64,000 bases of DNA from Microtetraspora niveoalba (GCF_001570405.1 NZ_BBYM01000033.1:50961-114960); one strand, 5' to 3'. Counted from the stretch's first letter, positions 30,797 to 39,793 are shown. Numbers and translations: made by a program. The notes: generated from the sequence alone by a model not told the origin.

Positions 30797-32014
30797 ATGA
30801 CCGAGTGGATCCCCGACGCGCGTGAGCTCGCCGACCTGGAACTGCTGCTCTCAGGCGCGTACGCGCCGCTCGACGGCTTCCTCTCCGCCGCCGACGTCGC
30901 CGAGGTGATCGACCACGGGCGGCTCGCCGACGGCACCCCCTGGCCCGACCCGATCACCATCGCGCTGCCCGACGACATCCCGGTGGGCGCGCGGGTCACG
31001 CTCAGGGACCCCGAGGGCGCGGCCGTCGCCGTCATGACGGTGCGCGAGCGGGACGGCCACCACGCCGCCGGTCCGGTCGAGGCGCTCGACGCCCCCGCGT
31101 ACGGGCCGTTCGCCCGGCTCCGCCGTACGCCGGAGGATGTCCGCAAGGAGCTGCCGGACGGCGAGATCCTCGCGGTCACCATGCGGGGACCGCTCGACGC
31201 CGCCACCCTCGACGACATCGCCGCCAATGCCGAGGAGCTGGAGGCGGCCGTGCTGCTGCTCCCCCTCGTGTTCGGCGAGAGCGGCCCGGCGGTGGTCCGC
31301 GCCGCGCTCAAGGCGTCCGCCGCGCTGCCCGGCTCGTCCGTGGTCGCGGTGCCGCTCGCGCCGCGCGAGGACGCCGAGATCGACCTGGAGTTGCGCGAGC
31401 ACGTGGCGCGGAACTACGGCGCGACCGAGCACTACGCGGGTTCCGCCCCGGTCGTCATCCCCGGCCCGCCGCACCGCCGCGGCCTCGTGGTGTTCTTCAC
31501 CGGCCTGTCCGGCTCCGGCAAGTCCACGATCGCGCGCGGGCTGCGCGACGCCCTGCTGGAGCGGGGCGGCCGCACGGTCACCTATCTGGACGGCGACGTC
31601 GTCCGCCGGCTGCTGTCCGCCGGGCTGACCTTCTCGCGCGAGGACCGCGACCACAACATCCGGCGGATCGGCTTCGTCGCCTCCGAGGCGGCCAGGCACG
31701 GCGGCCTCGCCATCTGCGCCCCCATCGCGCCGTACGCGGCGACCCGGGACGAGGTGCGGGCCATGGCCGAGGAGGTCGGCGCCGACTTCCTGCTCGTCCA
31801 CGTGTCCACGCCGCTGGAGGAGTGCGAGCGCCGCGACCGCAAGGGCCTGTACGCCAAGGCCCGCGCGGGGCTCATCCCGGAGTTCACCGGCGTCTCCGAT
31901 CCGTACGAGGAGCCGGAGGACGCCGATCTGACCCTGGACACCACCGGCATGACCGTCGAGCGGGCGGTGTCCGCCGTGCTGAACGTGCTGACGTCCGGAG
32001 GGTGGGTGCGATGA
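30797..32014 (+). CDS. cysC: adenylylsulfate kinase with ATP-sulfurylase-like N-terminal half
   Basis: A 405-residue fusion. The C-terminal half is an APS kinase that makes PAPS: P-loop GLSGSGKST begins at residue 236, DGDVVRRLLSAGLTFSREDR and GLAICAPIAPY match CysC. The front half resembles a PUA-like/ATP sulfurylase region (LDGFLSAADVAEVIDHGRLADG), but the catalytic QxRNP and GRDHAG motifs of a working sulfurylase are not present (only RNYGATEHYAG remains), so it is probably structural or regulatory. The start is ATG 30797 or 30788. Full CysD and CysN lie 13 kb away, so APS is supplied by them. It heads the left border of the sulfated-polymer locus. Confidence 0.85.
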   Translation: MTEWIPDARELADLELLLSGAYAPLDGFLSAADVAEVIDHGRLADGTPWPDPITIALPDDIPVGARVTLRDPEGAAVAVMTVRERDGHHAAGPVEALDAPAYGPFARLRRTPEDVRKELPDGEILAVTMRGPLDAATLDDIAANAEELEAAVLLLPLVFGESGPAVVRAALKASAALPGSSVVAVPLAPREDAEIDLELREHVARNYGATEHYAGSAPVVIPGPPHRRGLVVFFTGLSGSGKSTIARGLRDALLERGGRTVTYLDGDVVRRLLSAGLTFSREDRDHNIRRIGFVASEAARHGGLAICAPIAPYAATRDEVRAMAEEVGADFLLVHVSTPLEECERRDRKGLYAKARAGLIPEFTGVSDPYEEPEDADLTLDTTGMTVERAVSAVLNVLTSGGWVR

Positions 32015-32052
32015 ACGTCCACGACCACGCCGAGATGAACGAGGAGCGGTGA
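32011..32052 (+). CDS. 13-codon mini-ORF between cysC and tauE
   Basis: ATG 32011 overlaps the cysC stop (ATGA) and opens MNVHDHAEMNEER, then TGA. It contains no cysteine or regulatory codon run. It may only couple ribosome transit from cysC to the permease gene, whose ATG at 32060 follows. There is no ribosome site of its own beyond the overlap. Real translation is unproven. Confidence 0.3.
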   Translation: MNVHDHAEMNEER

Positions 32053-32059
32053 GGGACCC

Positions 32060-32962
32060 ATGGAGATCGATCCGGCGCTGGTGGCGGGCTCGTTCCTGGT
32101 GGCGATCATCGTCGGGCTGACCGGCATGGGCGGAGGCGCCCTGATGACGCCGATGATGATGCTGTTCTTCAACGTGCCGCCGCTCGCGGCGGTCTCCAGC
32201 GATCTCGTCGCGTCCGCGGTCATGAAGCCGGTGGGCGGCCTGGTCCACCTGCGCAACGGCACGGTCAACCTGCGCATGGTGGGCTGGCTGTGCCTCGGAT
32301 CGGTGCCCATGGCGTTCGCCGGGGTGTTCGCCGCCCGGCTGTTCGGCGAGGGCGAGCAGATGCAGCAGGCCGTCAAGTACGCGCTCGGGGTGGCGTTGCT
32401 GCTCGCGCTCACCGGCCTGCTGGCGAAGTCGCTGCTGAGCCTGCGTCAGGGGGTGGGCGCGATCTCCGCGCGGGATGTCGTCGTGCGCCCAATACCGACT
32501 GTACTGATCGGTATGGTCGGCGGCCTCGTCGTGGGGGTGACCTCGGTCGGGTCCGGCTCGCTCATCGTCGTCGCGCTGGTGATGGTCTATCCGGCGCTGC
32601 GCGCCAACCAGCTCGTCGGCACGGACCTCGTCCAGGCGGTGCCGCTGGTCGCCTCGGCGGCCGTGGGCCACATCCTCTTCGGCGACTTCAAGCTCGATCT
32701 CACCGCGTCGCTGCTGCTCGGGTCGGTCCCCGGCGTCTATATCGGGTCCCGGATCTCGGCCTGGGCGCCGGACCAGGTGATCCGGCTGGCGCTGGCCGTC
32801 GTGCTGCTCGCCTCGGCGCTCAAGCTCCTCGGCGTGGGGAACGTGCCCCTGCTGGTCGTCGTGGCCTGCTTCGGCGTCGCCGCCGCCGTCACGTGGCGGA
32901 TGGCCAGGGCGCGCGCCGTGCGGGAGCGGCCGATCAGCGCGTGGGAACCTGCGTCCCACTGA
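32060..32962 (+). CDS. TauE/SafE-family permease
   Basis: A 300-residue membrane protein with about eight helices. GLTGMGGGALMTPMMML (residues 13-29) and GVTSVGSGSLIVVALV (about 158-173) are the two glycine-rich TauE/SafE repeats. Members move sulfite, sulfonates, or sulfate-like anions across the membrane; direction is unknown. It follows cysC by 45 bases in the same direction, which suggests it brings in sulfate, or exports a sulfur anion, for the PAPS pathway. Its 3' end overlaps the convergent glycosidase gene by 29 bases. Confidence 0.83.
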   Translation: MEIDPALVAGSFLVAIIVGLTGMGGGALMTPMMMLFFNVPPLAAVSSDLVASAVMKPVGGLVHLRNGTVNLRMVGWLCLGSVPMAFAGVFAARLFGEGEQMQQAVKYALGVALLLALTGLLAKSLLSLRQGVGAISARDVVVRPIPTVLIGMVGGLVVGVTSVGSGSLIVVALVMVYPALRANQLVGTDLVQAVPLVASAAVGHILFGDFKLDLTASLLLGSVPGVYIGSRISAWAPDQVIRLALAVVLLASALKLLGVGNVPLLVVVACFGVAAAVTWRMARARAVRERPISAWEPASH

Positions 32963-33974
32963 AGTACGGCCCCCCGGCCAGGCTGGAGAACGCCCGGTCC
33001 GCGGCGGTGGTCGCGTCGAACCGCGTGTCCCCGCGCGGCGCGGCCGGCGAGTCGAAGTAGACCAGCGCCTTGATCTGCGGGTAGTCGCCGATCTGCCGGG
33101 CGACCGAGGCGAAGAACCGCGGCTTGAACTGCGGCATGTGCGGCCGTTCGAAGGCCCCCCACTCCGAAAGCATGATCGGCTTTCCCGGGAAGCGCGACTG
33201 GATCCAGCGGTAGAACCCCGGCCACTGCGGATGGTCCGGCCGGGTCTTGTTGACGAGGCTGGCGAAGTCGTGGACCCGCGCGTCGGCGTACGGGTCGAGC
33301 CCGATCCAGTCCACCACGTCGTCGCCCGGATACAGCTTGTCGAACCACGGTTTGGTGGCCCAGTTGGGCGCGCCCATGTACGTCATCACGGTGACGGCGT
33401 TCGTCACCCCCTTGCTGCGCAGCCGGGAGACGACGTGGCGGAACATCGCGACGTAGTCCTCGGCGGAGTAGCCGCCGTCGAGCCGCACGTCGTTCTCCGG
33501 CTCGTGGTGGATCGTGAGGAAGAACCGGCCGGGGAAGGTCCGCCTGATGTACGCCGCGAGCGCGTCGATGCGGTGGTCGACGGCCCCGCTCGCGACCTCG
33601 GCCCAGCTCGCGGTCATGGACGGCTTCCAGTTGATCAGCAGCAGCCGCCGCCCGTTGGCGAGCTCGCGCTCGAACGGCGTGGGGAACAACTCCCCGCCCC
33701 GGTGGTAGACGTGCACGATGTCGACGCGGCGTCCCATCCGCCGCTCGGCCCGCAGGGTGGCCTCGTCCACCCGCCGGCCGGTGAAGATGTCCGGCGCGAT
33801 GCCCCACCAGGCCCCGCAGGTCGGGATCAGCTTCGCGGTGACCGTACAGGACATGGCCCCGTGCGTGCCGAGCCTGCTGTCGTGGTCGGTGCGCGCGCCC
33901 CGCACCGGCGCTCCGGGCGCGGGCGAGCATCCCGCCAGCAGTGCCGTCAGTCCGATCAGCGCTGTTCGCCGCAC
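32934..33974 (-). CDS. GH26-like glycoside hydrolase lipoprotein
   Basis: 346 residues. VRRTALIGLTALLAGC is a lipoprotein signal with lipobox cysteine, so the enzyme acts outside the cell. The TIM-barrel clan A pattern is present: IHHEPEND with putative acid/base Glu158, and IMLSEWGAF with putative nucleophile Glu271. The spacing and context resemble GH26 beta-mannanases and related exopolysaccharide glycosidases. GTG 33974 follows GAAGGGGGAAAC. It may trim or release the polymer made by the neighbouring locus. The exact family is inferred from the motifs only. Confidence 0.7.
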   Translation of the reverse strand: MRRTALIGLTALLAGCSPAPGAPVRGARTDHDSRLGTHGAMSCTVTAKLIPTCGAWWGIAPDIFTGRRVDEATLRAERRMGRRVDIVHVYHRGGELFPTPFERELANGRRLLLINWKPSMTASWAEVASGAVDHRIDALAAYIRRTFPGRFFLTIHHEPENDVRLDGGYSAEDYVAMFRHVVSRLRSKGVTNAVTVMTYMGAPNWATKPWFDKLYPGDDVVDWIGLDPYADARVHDFASLVNKTRPDHPQWPGFYRWIQSRFPGKPIMLSEWGAFERPHMPQFKPRFFASVARQIGDYPQIKALVYFDSPAAPRGDTRFDATTAADRAFSSLAGGPYFSGTQVPTR

Positions 33975-34150
33975 GTTTCCCCCTTCGTTTGAACGACTTC
34001 GGGTGCTCACCTTGCCATTACTCGAGGGAAGATCGAGGGGAACTTTGTGATATCGCACCATCGGACATGTCGCATCAATGATCGCTATTGCCGGGTAATT
34101 CTGCGGAAGAAAATCTTTCAATATCCGATGGGGAAAACCACAACCGCGCC

Positions 34151-34165
34151 TATAGTTCGTGGGCA
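34151..34165 (+). promoter_or_regulatory. -10 box of the polysaccharide operon
   Basis: TATAGT at 34151-34156 is eight bases upstream of ATG 34165, so the transcript would start at or next to the start codon (leaderless). No good -35 box is visible, and the gap before it is unusually AT-rich for the window. Confidence 0.45.
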
Positions 34166-35382
34166 TGGTGAGATCTTCTTTTCCGCCGCCGCACACCAGG
34201 GATCTCGCCGACTACGGTTCGGTTCTCCGCCGCCGTCGGCTGCTCGTCGCGTCATGCCTGATGGCGGGCATCGCGGGCGGCGTCGGGCTGCTGGTCGTCA
34301 CCCCCAAGGAATACGCGGCGGTCGCGCAGGTCCAGGTGCTTCCGACCGGCGTGCAGGATCAGGTCAACCAGGTCACCTCGCGCCAGCGCGAACCCCTCAA
34401 TCTTGATACGGAAGCACAAATCGCCCACTCTGCGACAGTTGCCGCCAAAGCCGCTGAAATTTTGAAAAAGACTGATTCGGAGGAATTGCGGGAGCAGGTC
34501 ACCGTGGACGTGCCGCCCAATTCCGCGATCCTCTCCATCTGGTTCACCGCCGGCGACCCCATCTCGGCCGCCGCCGGCGCGCAGGCGTTCGCCGACGCGT
34601 ACCTCCAGAACCGCTCTCTGTCCGCCGCCCGCACCCTGGCCGCCCAGATGAAGGCGCTGACCACCCAGCTGCACGAGGTGGACGGCGACCTCGGCAAAGC
34701 CGCGGAGAGCGTCGCCACCCTGCCCCGCGGCTCCGCCGCCCGCGTGGTCGCCGAGCACCAGCAGTCCGTGCTCGGCCGCCAGGTCTACAGCCTCACCCTC
34801 AAGTACGACGCGCTCAAGACCGTCGCCATCACGCCGGGAGCGGTGATCAGCCAGGCCCGCCCCCCGTCGTCCCCCAGCGCCCCGAGCGCCCCGCTGTACC
34901 TCGGCAGCGGCCTCTTCCTCGGCCTCCTCGCCGGCACGGGCGCCGCGTTCGCCCGCGACCGCCTGGACACCCGGCTGCGCGCCCCGGCGGACGTCGAGCG
35001 CCTCACCACGCTGCCGCTGCTCGCCGACATCCCGCTGCGCGCCGATCCGGGGGCCTTCCGCTCCCTGGCGGCCGGCGTGGTCGCCGCCCTCGGCGAGGGC
35101 TACCACCGCCTGCTGGTCGCCGAGCTCGGCACGGTCGCCGGACCGCCGGTCGCCGAACGCCTCGGCGCCGCGCTCTCCCACCTCGCGCCGGTCACCGTGG
35201 TCACCGACCCCGCCGACCGGCCCGGCGCCGCCGTGCTGCTCCTCGGCCTGCGCCGCACCACGTCCACCGAGGTCGCCCAGACCGTACGCCGCCTGAACAG
35301 GCAGGGCACGACCGTGCTCGGCGCCGTCACCGTTCCGCCCACCCTGCCCATGCCGCCGCGCTCGATGAAGCAGAACGCATGA
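34165..35382 (+). CDS. Wzz/YveK-like chain-length regulator
   Basis: A 405-residue two-helix membrane protein of the polysaccharide co-polymerase type. A membrane helix near residues 28-48 is followed by an external, alpha-helical domain (VAQVQVLPTGVQDQVNQVTSRQ onward) and a second helix near 250-268 (LYLGSGLFLGLLAGTGAAF), then a cytoplasmic RDRLDTRLRAPADVERL segment of Wzz-C type. No Walker A tyrosine kinase domain is fused. These proteins set chain length with a Wzy polymerase. ATG 34165 is preferred. It is the first gene of a run whose members overlap by 4-8 bases. Confidence 0.78.
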   Translation: MVRSSFPPPHTRDLADYGSVLRRRRLLVASCLMAGIAGGVGLLVVTPKEYAAVAQVQVLPTGVQDQVNQVTSRQREPLNLDTEAQIAHSATVAAKAAEILKKTDSEELREQVTVDVPPNSAILSIWFTAGDPISAAAGAQAFADAYLQNRSLSAARTLAAQMKALTTQLHEVDGDLGKAAESVATLPRGSAARVVAEHQQSVLGRQVYSLTLKYDALKTVAITPGAVISQARPPSSPSAPSAPLYLGSGLFLGLLAGTGAAFARDRLDTRLRAPADVERLTTLPLLADIPLRADPGAFRSLAAGVVAALGEGYHRLLVAELGTVAGPPVAERLGAALSHLAPVTVVTDPADRPGAAVLLLGLRRTTSTEVAQTVRRLNRQGTTVLGAVTVPPTLPMPPRSMKQNA

Positions 35383-36680
35383 GACCGGCGGTGTGGCCGA
35401 TCGCCGCCCTGCTCGCCGGCTATCCGATCTGGTGGGCGCTCGGCCTGGGCGGGCTGTCGATCGTCGTGGTCGCGATACCGATGGCCGTGGTGCTCTGGCG
35501 CAGGCGTCCGATCAAGGTGCCGACGGGCATGGGCCTGTGGATGCTCCTGCTGGCCGGATACGCGGTCAGCGCGCTGGCCCTGGCCGAGAACCCGCCCGGC
35601 ACGTACGGCGACCTGTCCACCGGCCGGATCCTCGGCTATCTGATGCGCTTCGCCGTCTACCTCGCGCTCGCCGTCATGGTGCTCTACCTGGGCAACCTCA
35701 CCCTCGACGAGCTTCCCCAGCTCGCCCTGGTCCGGCTGCTCGGCGTGCTGTTCCTCACCACCGTGGCGGGCGGGCTGCTCGGAGTGGTCGCCCCCGGCTT
35801 CCACTTCACCGCCCCCGTCGAGATGCTGCTCCCCGACTGGATCGGCGGGAACTCCTTCGTCAGCAACCTCATCCACCCGACCGCCGCCCAGATGCAGCAC
35901 GTGCTCGGGCACGCCTCACCCCGGCCCGAGGCGCCGTTCGAGTGGGCGAACGCCTGGGGCAGCAACATCTCGGTGCTGCTCGTCTGGTTCGTGGTCGGCT
36001 GGTGGACGTACGGCGGGCCGTGGCGGCGGGCGGCGGTCGCCGTGCTGCTGCCGCTGGCCGCGATCCCCATCGTCTACTCGCTCAACCGCGGCCTGTGGAT
36101 CGGGCTCGGGCTCTCCGCCGCCTACCTCGCCTTCCGCTGGCGGCCCCTCGTCGTCGGCACCGCCGTGGCCCTCGCCGGCGCGGCGCTGCTGCTGTCCCCG
36201 CTCGGCGCGATCGTGGGGCAACGGCTGGACAACCCGCACAGCAACGACATCCGCGCCTTCACCGTGGCGTCCACCGTACGCGCCGCCGCCGCCTCCCCCG
36301 TGATCGGCTACGGCAGCACCCGCAACGCGTACGGCAACTACTCCACGATCACGACGGGCAAGACCGCGTGGTGCCCGACCTGCGGCCATCCCCCGCTCGG
36401 CAGCGACGGCCAGCTCTGGCTCACGCTCATCACGCAGGGCTTCGCCGGCGCGGCGCTGTACGTCGGGTTCTTCCTCGGCGCCGTACGGCGCCACTGGCGC
36501 GACAGGTCGCCGATCGGGCAGGCCGGGACGCTCGTCATGATCCTCGTGCTCTTCTACATGTTCGTCTACGACGGCATGGTCAGCGCCCTGAGCCTCTACC
36601 TGATCTCCTTCGCCCTGCTGTGGCGCAACGCGGCCCAGCGGCGGCGGACGCCGCTGAACGGGAGGTGGGCGCATGGGTGA
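35379..36680 (+). CDS. O-antigen ligase/polymerase-like (Wzy) membrane protein
   Basis: 433 residues, about ten to twelve membrane helices, with a large periplasmic-side loop (GFHFTAPVEMLLPDWIGGNSF... to NPHSNDIRAFT, then YGSTRNAYGNYS) as in O-antigen polymerases/ligases. Two conserved arginines (NRGLW, RLDNPHSND region) are candidates for catalysis. It would join repeat units carried on undecaprenyl phosphate. ATG 35379 overlaps the stop of the previous gene. A CPTCGHPP cysteine motif in the large loop is unusual. Confidence 0.78.
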   Translation: MRPAVWPIAALLAGYPIWWALGLGGLSIVVVAIPMAVVLWRRRPIKVPTGMGLWMLLLAGYAVSALALAENPPGTYGDLSTGRILGYLMRFAVYLALAVMVLYLGNLTLDELPQLALVRLLGVLFLTTVAGGLLGVVAPGFHFTAPVEMLLPDWIGGNSFVSNLIHPTAAQMQHVLGHASPRPEAPFEWANAWGSNISVLLVWFVVGWWTYGGPWRRAAVAVLLPLAAIPIVYSLNRGLWIGLGLSAAYLAFRWRPLVVGTAVALAGAALLLSPLGAIVGQRLDNPHSNDIRAFTVASTVRAAAASPVIGYGSTRNAYGNYSTITTGKTAWCPTCGHPPLGSDGQLWLTLITQGFAGAALYVGFFLGAVRRHWRDRSPIGQAGTLVMILVLFYMFVYDGMVSALSLYLISFALLWRNAAQRRRTPLNGRWAHG

Positions 36681-37638
36681 CGCCGAAGCCCGGTTGCGCT
36701 ACCTCCACGAGGTCATCGGCCTGCTCTATCCGCCCTCGACGACGGCGACCGCGCGCACGGTCCTCCCGCACCGGCTCGTCCCCCGGCGGCTCGTCCCGCG
36801 TACCCGCTGGCACTCCGTCCTGGGGCGCCGCGGGCGGGTGCTGGTGCCCGACGGCCCCGACACGATCGAGACGTACCTGAGCGACGTGTTCGGCCGCCCG
36901 GTCCGCACCGTGCTCCGCGTACGGCCGGCCCGCCGCGCCAACCGCAAACCGATCCTCACCGCGCACTCCGCCCCGGACGGCTCGGGACGCGGGCCGGGCG
37001 ACCTGCTCGGCTTCGTCAAGATCGGCGACTCGCCGCGGGCCGCCGCGCTGGTCCGGCACGAGAGCGACACCCTGCGCATGCTCGCCGACCGCCCGCTGAA
37101 GACGGTCTCGGTGCCCGTCATCCTGCACCACGGCCGATGGCACGGCCTGGAGGTGCTGGTCCTCACGCCGCTGCCGGTCACGTCGGCGGCGGTCCCGCCC
37201 GGCCTGCTCGACGCGGCCGTCGCCGAGATCGCCTCCCTCGGCGACCACGCCGAGGACGCCCAGACGCGCTCCGGCGGATCGCACGCCTGGCACGGCGACT
37301 TCGCCCCGTGGAACATCGCTCCCGGCGCCGACGGGCGGCTCCTCGTCTGGGACTGGGAGCGGTTCGGCACCGGCGTCCCCCTCGGCTTCGACGCGCTCCA
37401 CCACTTCCTGCACCGAGTGCTCAAACGCATGGGCCCGGTGGACGCCACGCGCGCCTGCCTGGCCCGGGCCGTGCCCCTCCTCGCGCCGTTCGGGCTCTCG
37501 GCGGCGGAGGCCAGGCGGACCGCCGCGCACTACCTGATCACGCTCGCCGACCGGCACGACCGAGACGGCCACGAACCACTCGGGCCGGCCGCCACCTGGC
37601 TCAACCCACTCGTCGACCATCTGGAGCCCCTGCTGTGA
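36673..37638 (+). CDS. APH-fold kinase-like protein
   Basis: 321 residues. HGDFAPWNI (near residue 211) is the Brenner catalytic loop of aminoglycoside-phosphotransferase-fold kinases, and LLVWDWERFG carries the metal-binding Asp. The N-terminal half lacks a clear glycine-rich loop (LLGFVKIGDS holds the usual lysine), so ATP binding is plausible but unproved. It overlaps the polymerase gene by 8 bases and the sulfotransferase gene by 4. It could phosphorylate a sugar of the polymer or a lipid carrier; no antibiotic resistance role is indicated. Confidence 0.72.
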   Translation: MGDAEARLRYLHEVIGLLYPPSTTATARTVLPHRLVPRRLVPRTRWHSVLGRRGRVLVPDGPDTIETYLSDVFGRPVRTVLRVRPARRANRKPILTAHSAPDGSGRGPGDLLGFVKIGDSPRAAALVRHESDTLRMLADRPLKTVSVPVILHHGRWHGLEVLVLTPLPVTSAAVPPGLLDAAVAEIASLGDHAEDAQTRSGGSHAWHGDFAPWNIAPGADGRLLVWDWERFGTGVPLGFDALHHFLHRVLKRMGPVDATRACLARAVPLLAPFGLSAAEARRTAAHYLITLADRHDRDGHEPLGPAATWLNPLVDHLEPLL

Positions 37639-38510
37639 AGTCCACCCTCAAGCGCTCGGCGCACGCCGTCTCCTTGACCACGGGCAGGCTCACCGTGGGA
37701 GGCAGGATGTTGCCCTCGTTCCTGATCGTCGGCGCGCAGCGGTGCGGCACCACCTCGCTGTACCGGGCGCTCTCCCGCCACCCGCTGATCATGAAGCCGG
37801 TGCTGCGCAAGGGCGTCCACTACTTCGACATGGCCTACGAGAAGGGCCTCACCTGGTACCAGGCGCACTTCCCCCGCAGGGCCGCCGCCCGGCGGCTGGA
37901 ACGCCGCCACGGCCACCAGGCGCAGGCGTTCGAGTCCTCGCCGTACTACCTGTTCCACCCGCTCGCTCCCGCGCGGATCGCCTGGGACCTGCCGGGAGCC
38001 AAGCTGATCGTGCTGGTCAGGGACCCGGTGGAGCGCGCCTACTCCGCGCACGCGCACGAGCTGGCCCGGGGTTTCGAGACCGAGGCGTCCTTCGAGCGCG
38101 CCCTGGACCTGGAGCAGGAGCGCCTCGCCGACGAGGCGCACCGCCTCCGCGTCTCCCCCCACTCGGCCAGCCACAGCCACCGCCACCACGCCTACGTCGC
38201 GCGCGGCCGGTACGCCGAGCAGCTCGCGCGCCTCGAACTGCTCGTCGGACGCGACCAGGTGCTCGTCCTGGACAGCGGGCAGTTCTTCCGCGACCCCCGG
38301 CCCGTCTACGACCGGGTCGTCGACTTCCTCGGCCTGCCCCGGCTCGGCGACCCGCTCTTCGAACGGCACAACGCCCAGCCGCGCGCCGCCGACATGCCCC
38401 CGTCCGTACGGCGCCGCCTGTCCGAGCACTTCGCCCCGTGGGACGCCCTGCTCACCCCCTGGCTCGGCGCCGAGCCGTCCTGGCGGTCCGGCCGGGACGC
38501 GCTCCGGTGA
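37635..38510 (+). CDS. PAPS-dependent sulfotransferase 1
   Basis: 291 residues. The 5'-phosphosulfate loop is GAQRCGTTSLY (residues 33-43) and the 3'-phosphate loop RDPVERAYS (129-137), with FESSPYYLF between, all matching carbohydrate sulfotransferases of the heparan-sulfate/NDST-like group. It transfers sulfate from PAPS, presumably to a polymer hydroxyl or amine, and releases PAP. The start is GTG 37635, overlapping the kinase-like gene stop. PAP would be removed by CysQ encoded in the facing arm. Confidence 0.85.
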   Translation: MKSTLKRSAHAVSLTTGRLTVGGRMLPSFLIVGAQRCGTTSLYRALSRHPLIMKPVLRKGVHYFDMAYEKGLTWYQAHFPRRAAARRLERRHGHQAQAFESSPYYLFHPLAPARIAWDLPGAKLIVLVRDPVERAYSAHAHELARGFETEASFERALDLEQERLADEAHRLRVSPHSASHSHRHHAYVARGRYAEQLARLELLVGRDQVLVLDSGQFFRDPRPVYDRVVDFLGLPRLGDPLFERHNAQPRAADMPPSVRRRLSEHFAPWDALLTPWLGAEPSWRSGRDALR

Positions 38511-39793
38511 CCCGGCGGCGGGACCTCCCGCTGGCCCGCAAGAGCGCGGCCGGGCTGCTGTGGGCCGCGACCGGCGCGGCGGCACAGTTCCTTCTCGCCC
38601 TGGTGGTGACCCGGTCGCTCTCCCCCGCCCACGCGGGGGCGTTCTTCGCCGCCACGGCGCTGTGCCTGATGCTGGCCGGGATCGTCCGCCTGGACACGGG
38701 GAACGGCCTCGTCTACTTCCTCGCCGGGCAGGCCGACGACCCCGCGCCCGCCGGCCGCCCGGTGCTGCTGGTCGCGCTCGCCCCCGTCGTGGCCCTCTCG
38801 CTCGTCGTCGCCGTGGCCGTCGCCGCCTTCGGCGGCCTGCTCGCCCCGCTCGTCGGCGTCCCGGCGGGCGTGTGGCCGGTGCTCGCGGCGGCGCTGCCCG
38901 CGGTCGCCGTCGCCGACGTCCTGATCGCCGCCACCCGCGGGCTCGGCAGCATGCGCCCCACCCTGTTCCTGAGCGGCGTCGCGCAGCCGCTCGGCCAGGT
39001 GGCGCTGCTCTCCGGCGGGCTGCTCGCCGGGGCGCCCGTACCCGTCCTGACCGCCGCGTGGGCGTTGCCCGCCCTCCCGGTCGGCGCGGTCGCCGCCCGC
39101 CGGCTCAGGGGGCGCACCATGACCGTCCGCTGGGGCCGCTTCTGGCGGTACACCGGGCCGCGCTCGGCCGCCGCCGCGATCCAGGCCGTCTTCCAGCGGC
39201 TCGACGTCGTGATCGTCGCCGCGCTCGCCGGGCCCGCCCCCGCCGCCGTGTACACGGCCGCCACCCGGTTCAAGGTGGTCGGCCAGCTCGCCGGGCAGGG
39301 GCTCGCGCAGGCCGTGCAGCCGGGGCTGGTCCGGGCCCTCTCCCAGGGCGACCTCGACCGGGCCAGGCAGCTCTACCAGACGGCCACGATGTGGCTGGTC
39401 ATGGTCACCTGGCCGGTCTGGCTCGGCTACGCGGCGCTCGCCCCGTGGCTGCTGCGGATCTTCGGCACGTCGTACGCCCGGGGCACGTCGGTGGCGCTCG
39501 TGCTCTCCGCGACCATGATGATCGCCAGCGCGTGCGGCATGGTCGACGTCATGCTGATCGCCTCGGGGCACACCACGGCCAGCCTGGTCAACACCGCCTG
39601 CGCGGTCAGCGTGACCGTCGTCCTCGACGTGCTCCTCGTCCCCGGGCACGGCGCCCTCGGAGCCGCCCTCGGCTGGTCCGGCGGCGTCCTGGTGAAGAAC
39701 CTGCTGCCGCTCGCCCAGATCTCCGTCCGCTACGGGCTGCGCCCGTTCGGCCGGCACAGCCTGGCGGCCTTCGGCCTGCGGGTGGCCGCGTGA
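38507..39793 (+). CDS. Wzx-like polysaccharide flippase
   Basis: 428 residues with about twelve to fourteen hydrophobic segments, of the MOP/polysaccharide-transport superfamily. SAAGLLWAATGAAAQFLLALVVTRSLSP is a typical first helix region, and FQRLDVVIVAALAGPAPAAVYTAATRFKV matches the middle conserved helices. It should flip undecaprenyl-linked repeat units across the membrane. GTG 38507 overlaps the sulfotransferase stop by 4 bases. Its placement between sulfotransferases leaves open whether sulfation happens before or after flipping; PAPS is cytosolic, so before is likelier. Confidence 0.8.
   Translation: MTRRRDLPLARKSAAGLLWAATGAAAQFLLALVVTRSLSPAHAGAFFAATALCLMLAGIVRLDTGNGLVYFLAGQADDPAPAGRPVLLVALAPVVALSLVVAVAVAAFGGLLAPLVGVPAGVWPVLAAALPAVAVADVLIAATRGLGSMRPTLFLSGVAQPLGQVALLSGGLLAGAPVPVLTAAWALPALPVGAVAARRLRGRTMTVRWGRFWRYTGPRSAAAAIQAVFQRLDVVIVAALAGPAPAAVYTAATRFKVVGQLAGQGLAQAVQPGLVRALSQGDLDRARQLYQTATMWLVMVTWPVWLGYAALAPWLLRIFGTSYARGTSVALVLSATMMIASACGMVDVMLIASGHTTASLVNTACAVSVTVVLDVLLVPGHGALGAALGWSGGVLVKNLLPLAQISVRYGLRPFGRHSLAAFGLRVAA

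Noticed and set aside
36673..37638. Aminoglycoside resistance gene
   Set aside because: Only the general kinase-fold motifs match; the operon context and the missing drug-binding features point to polymer metabolism.
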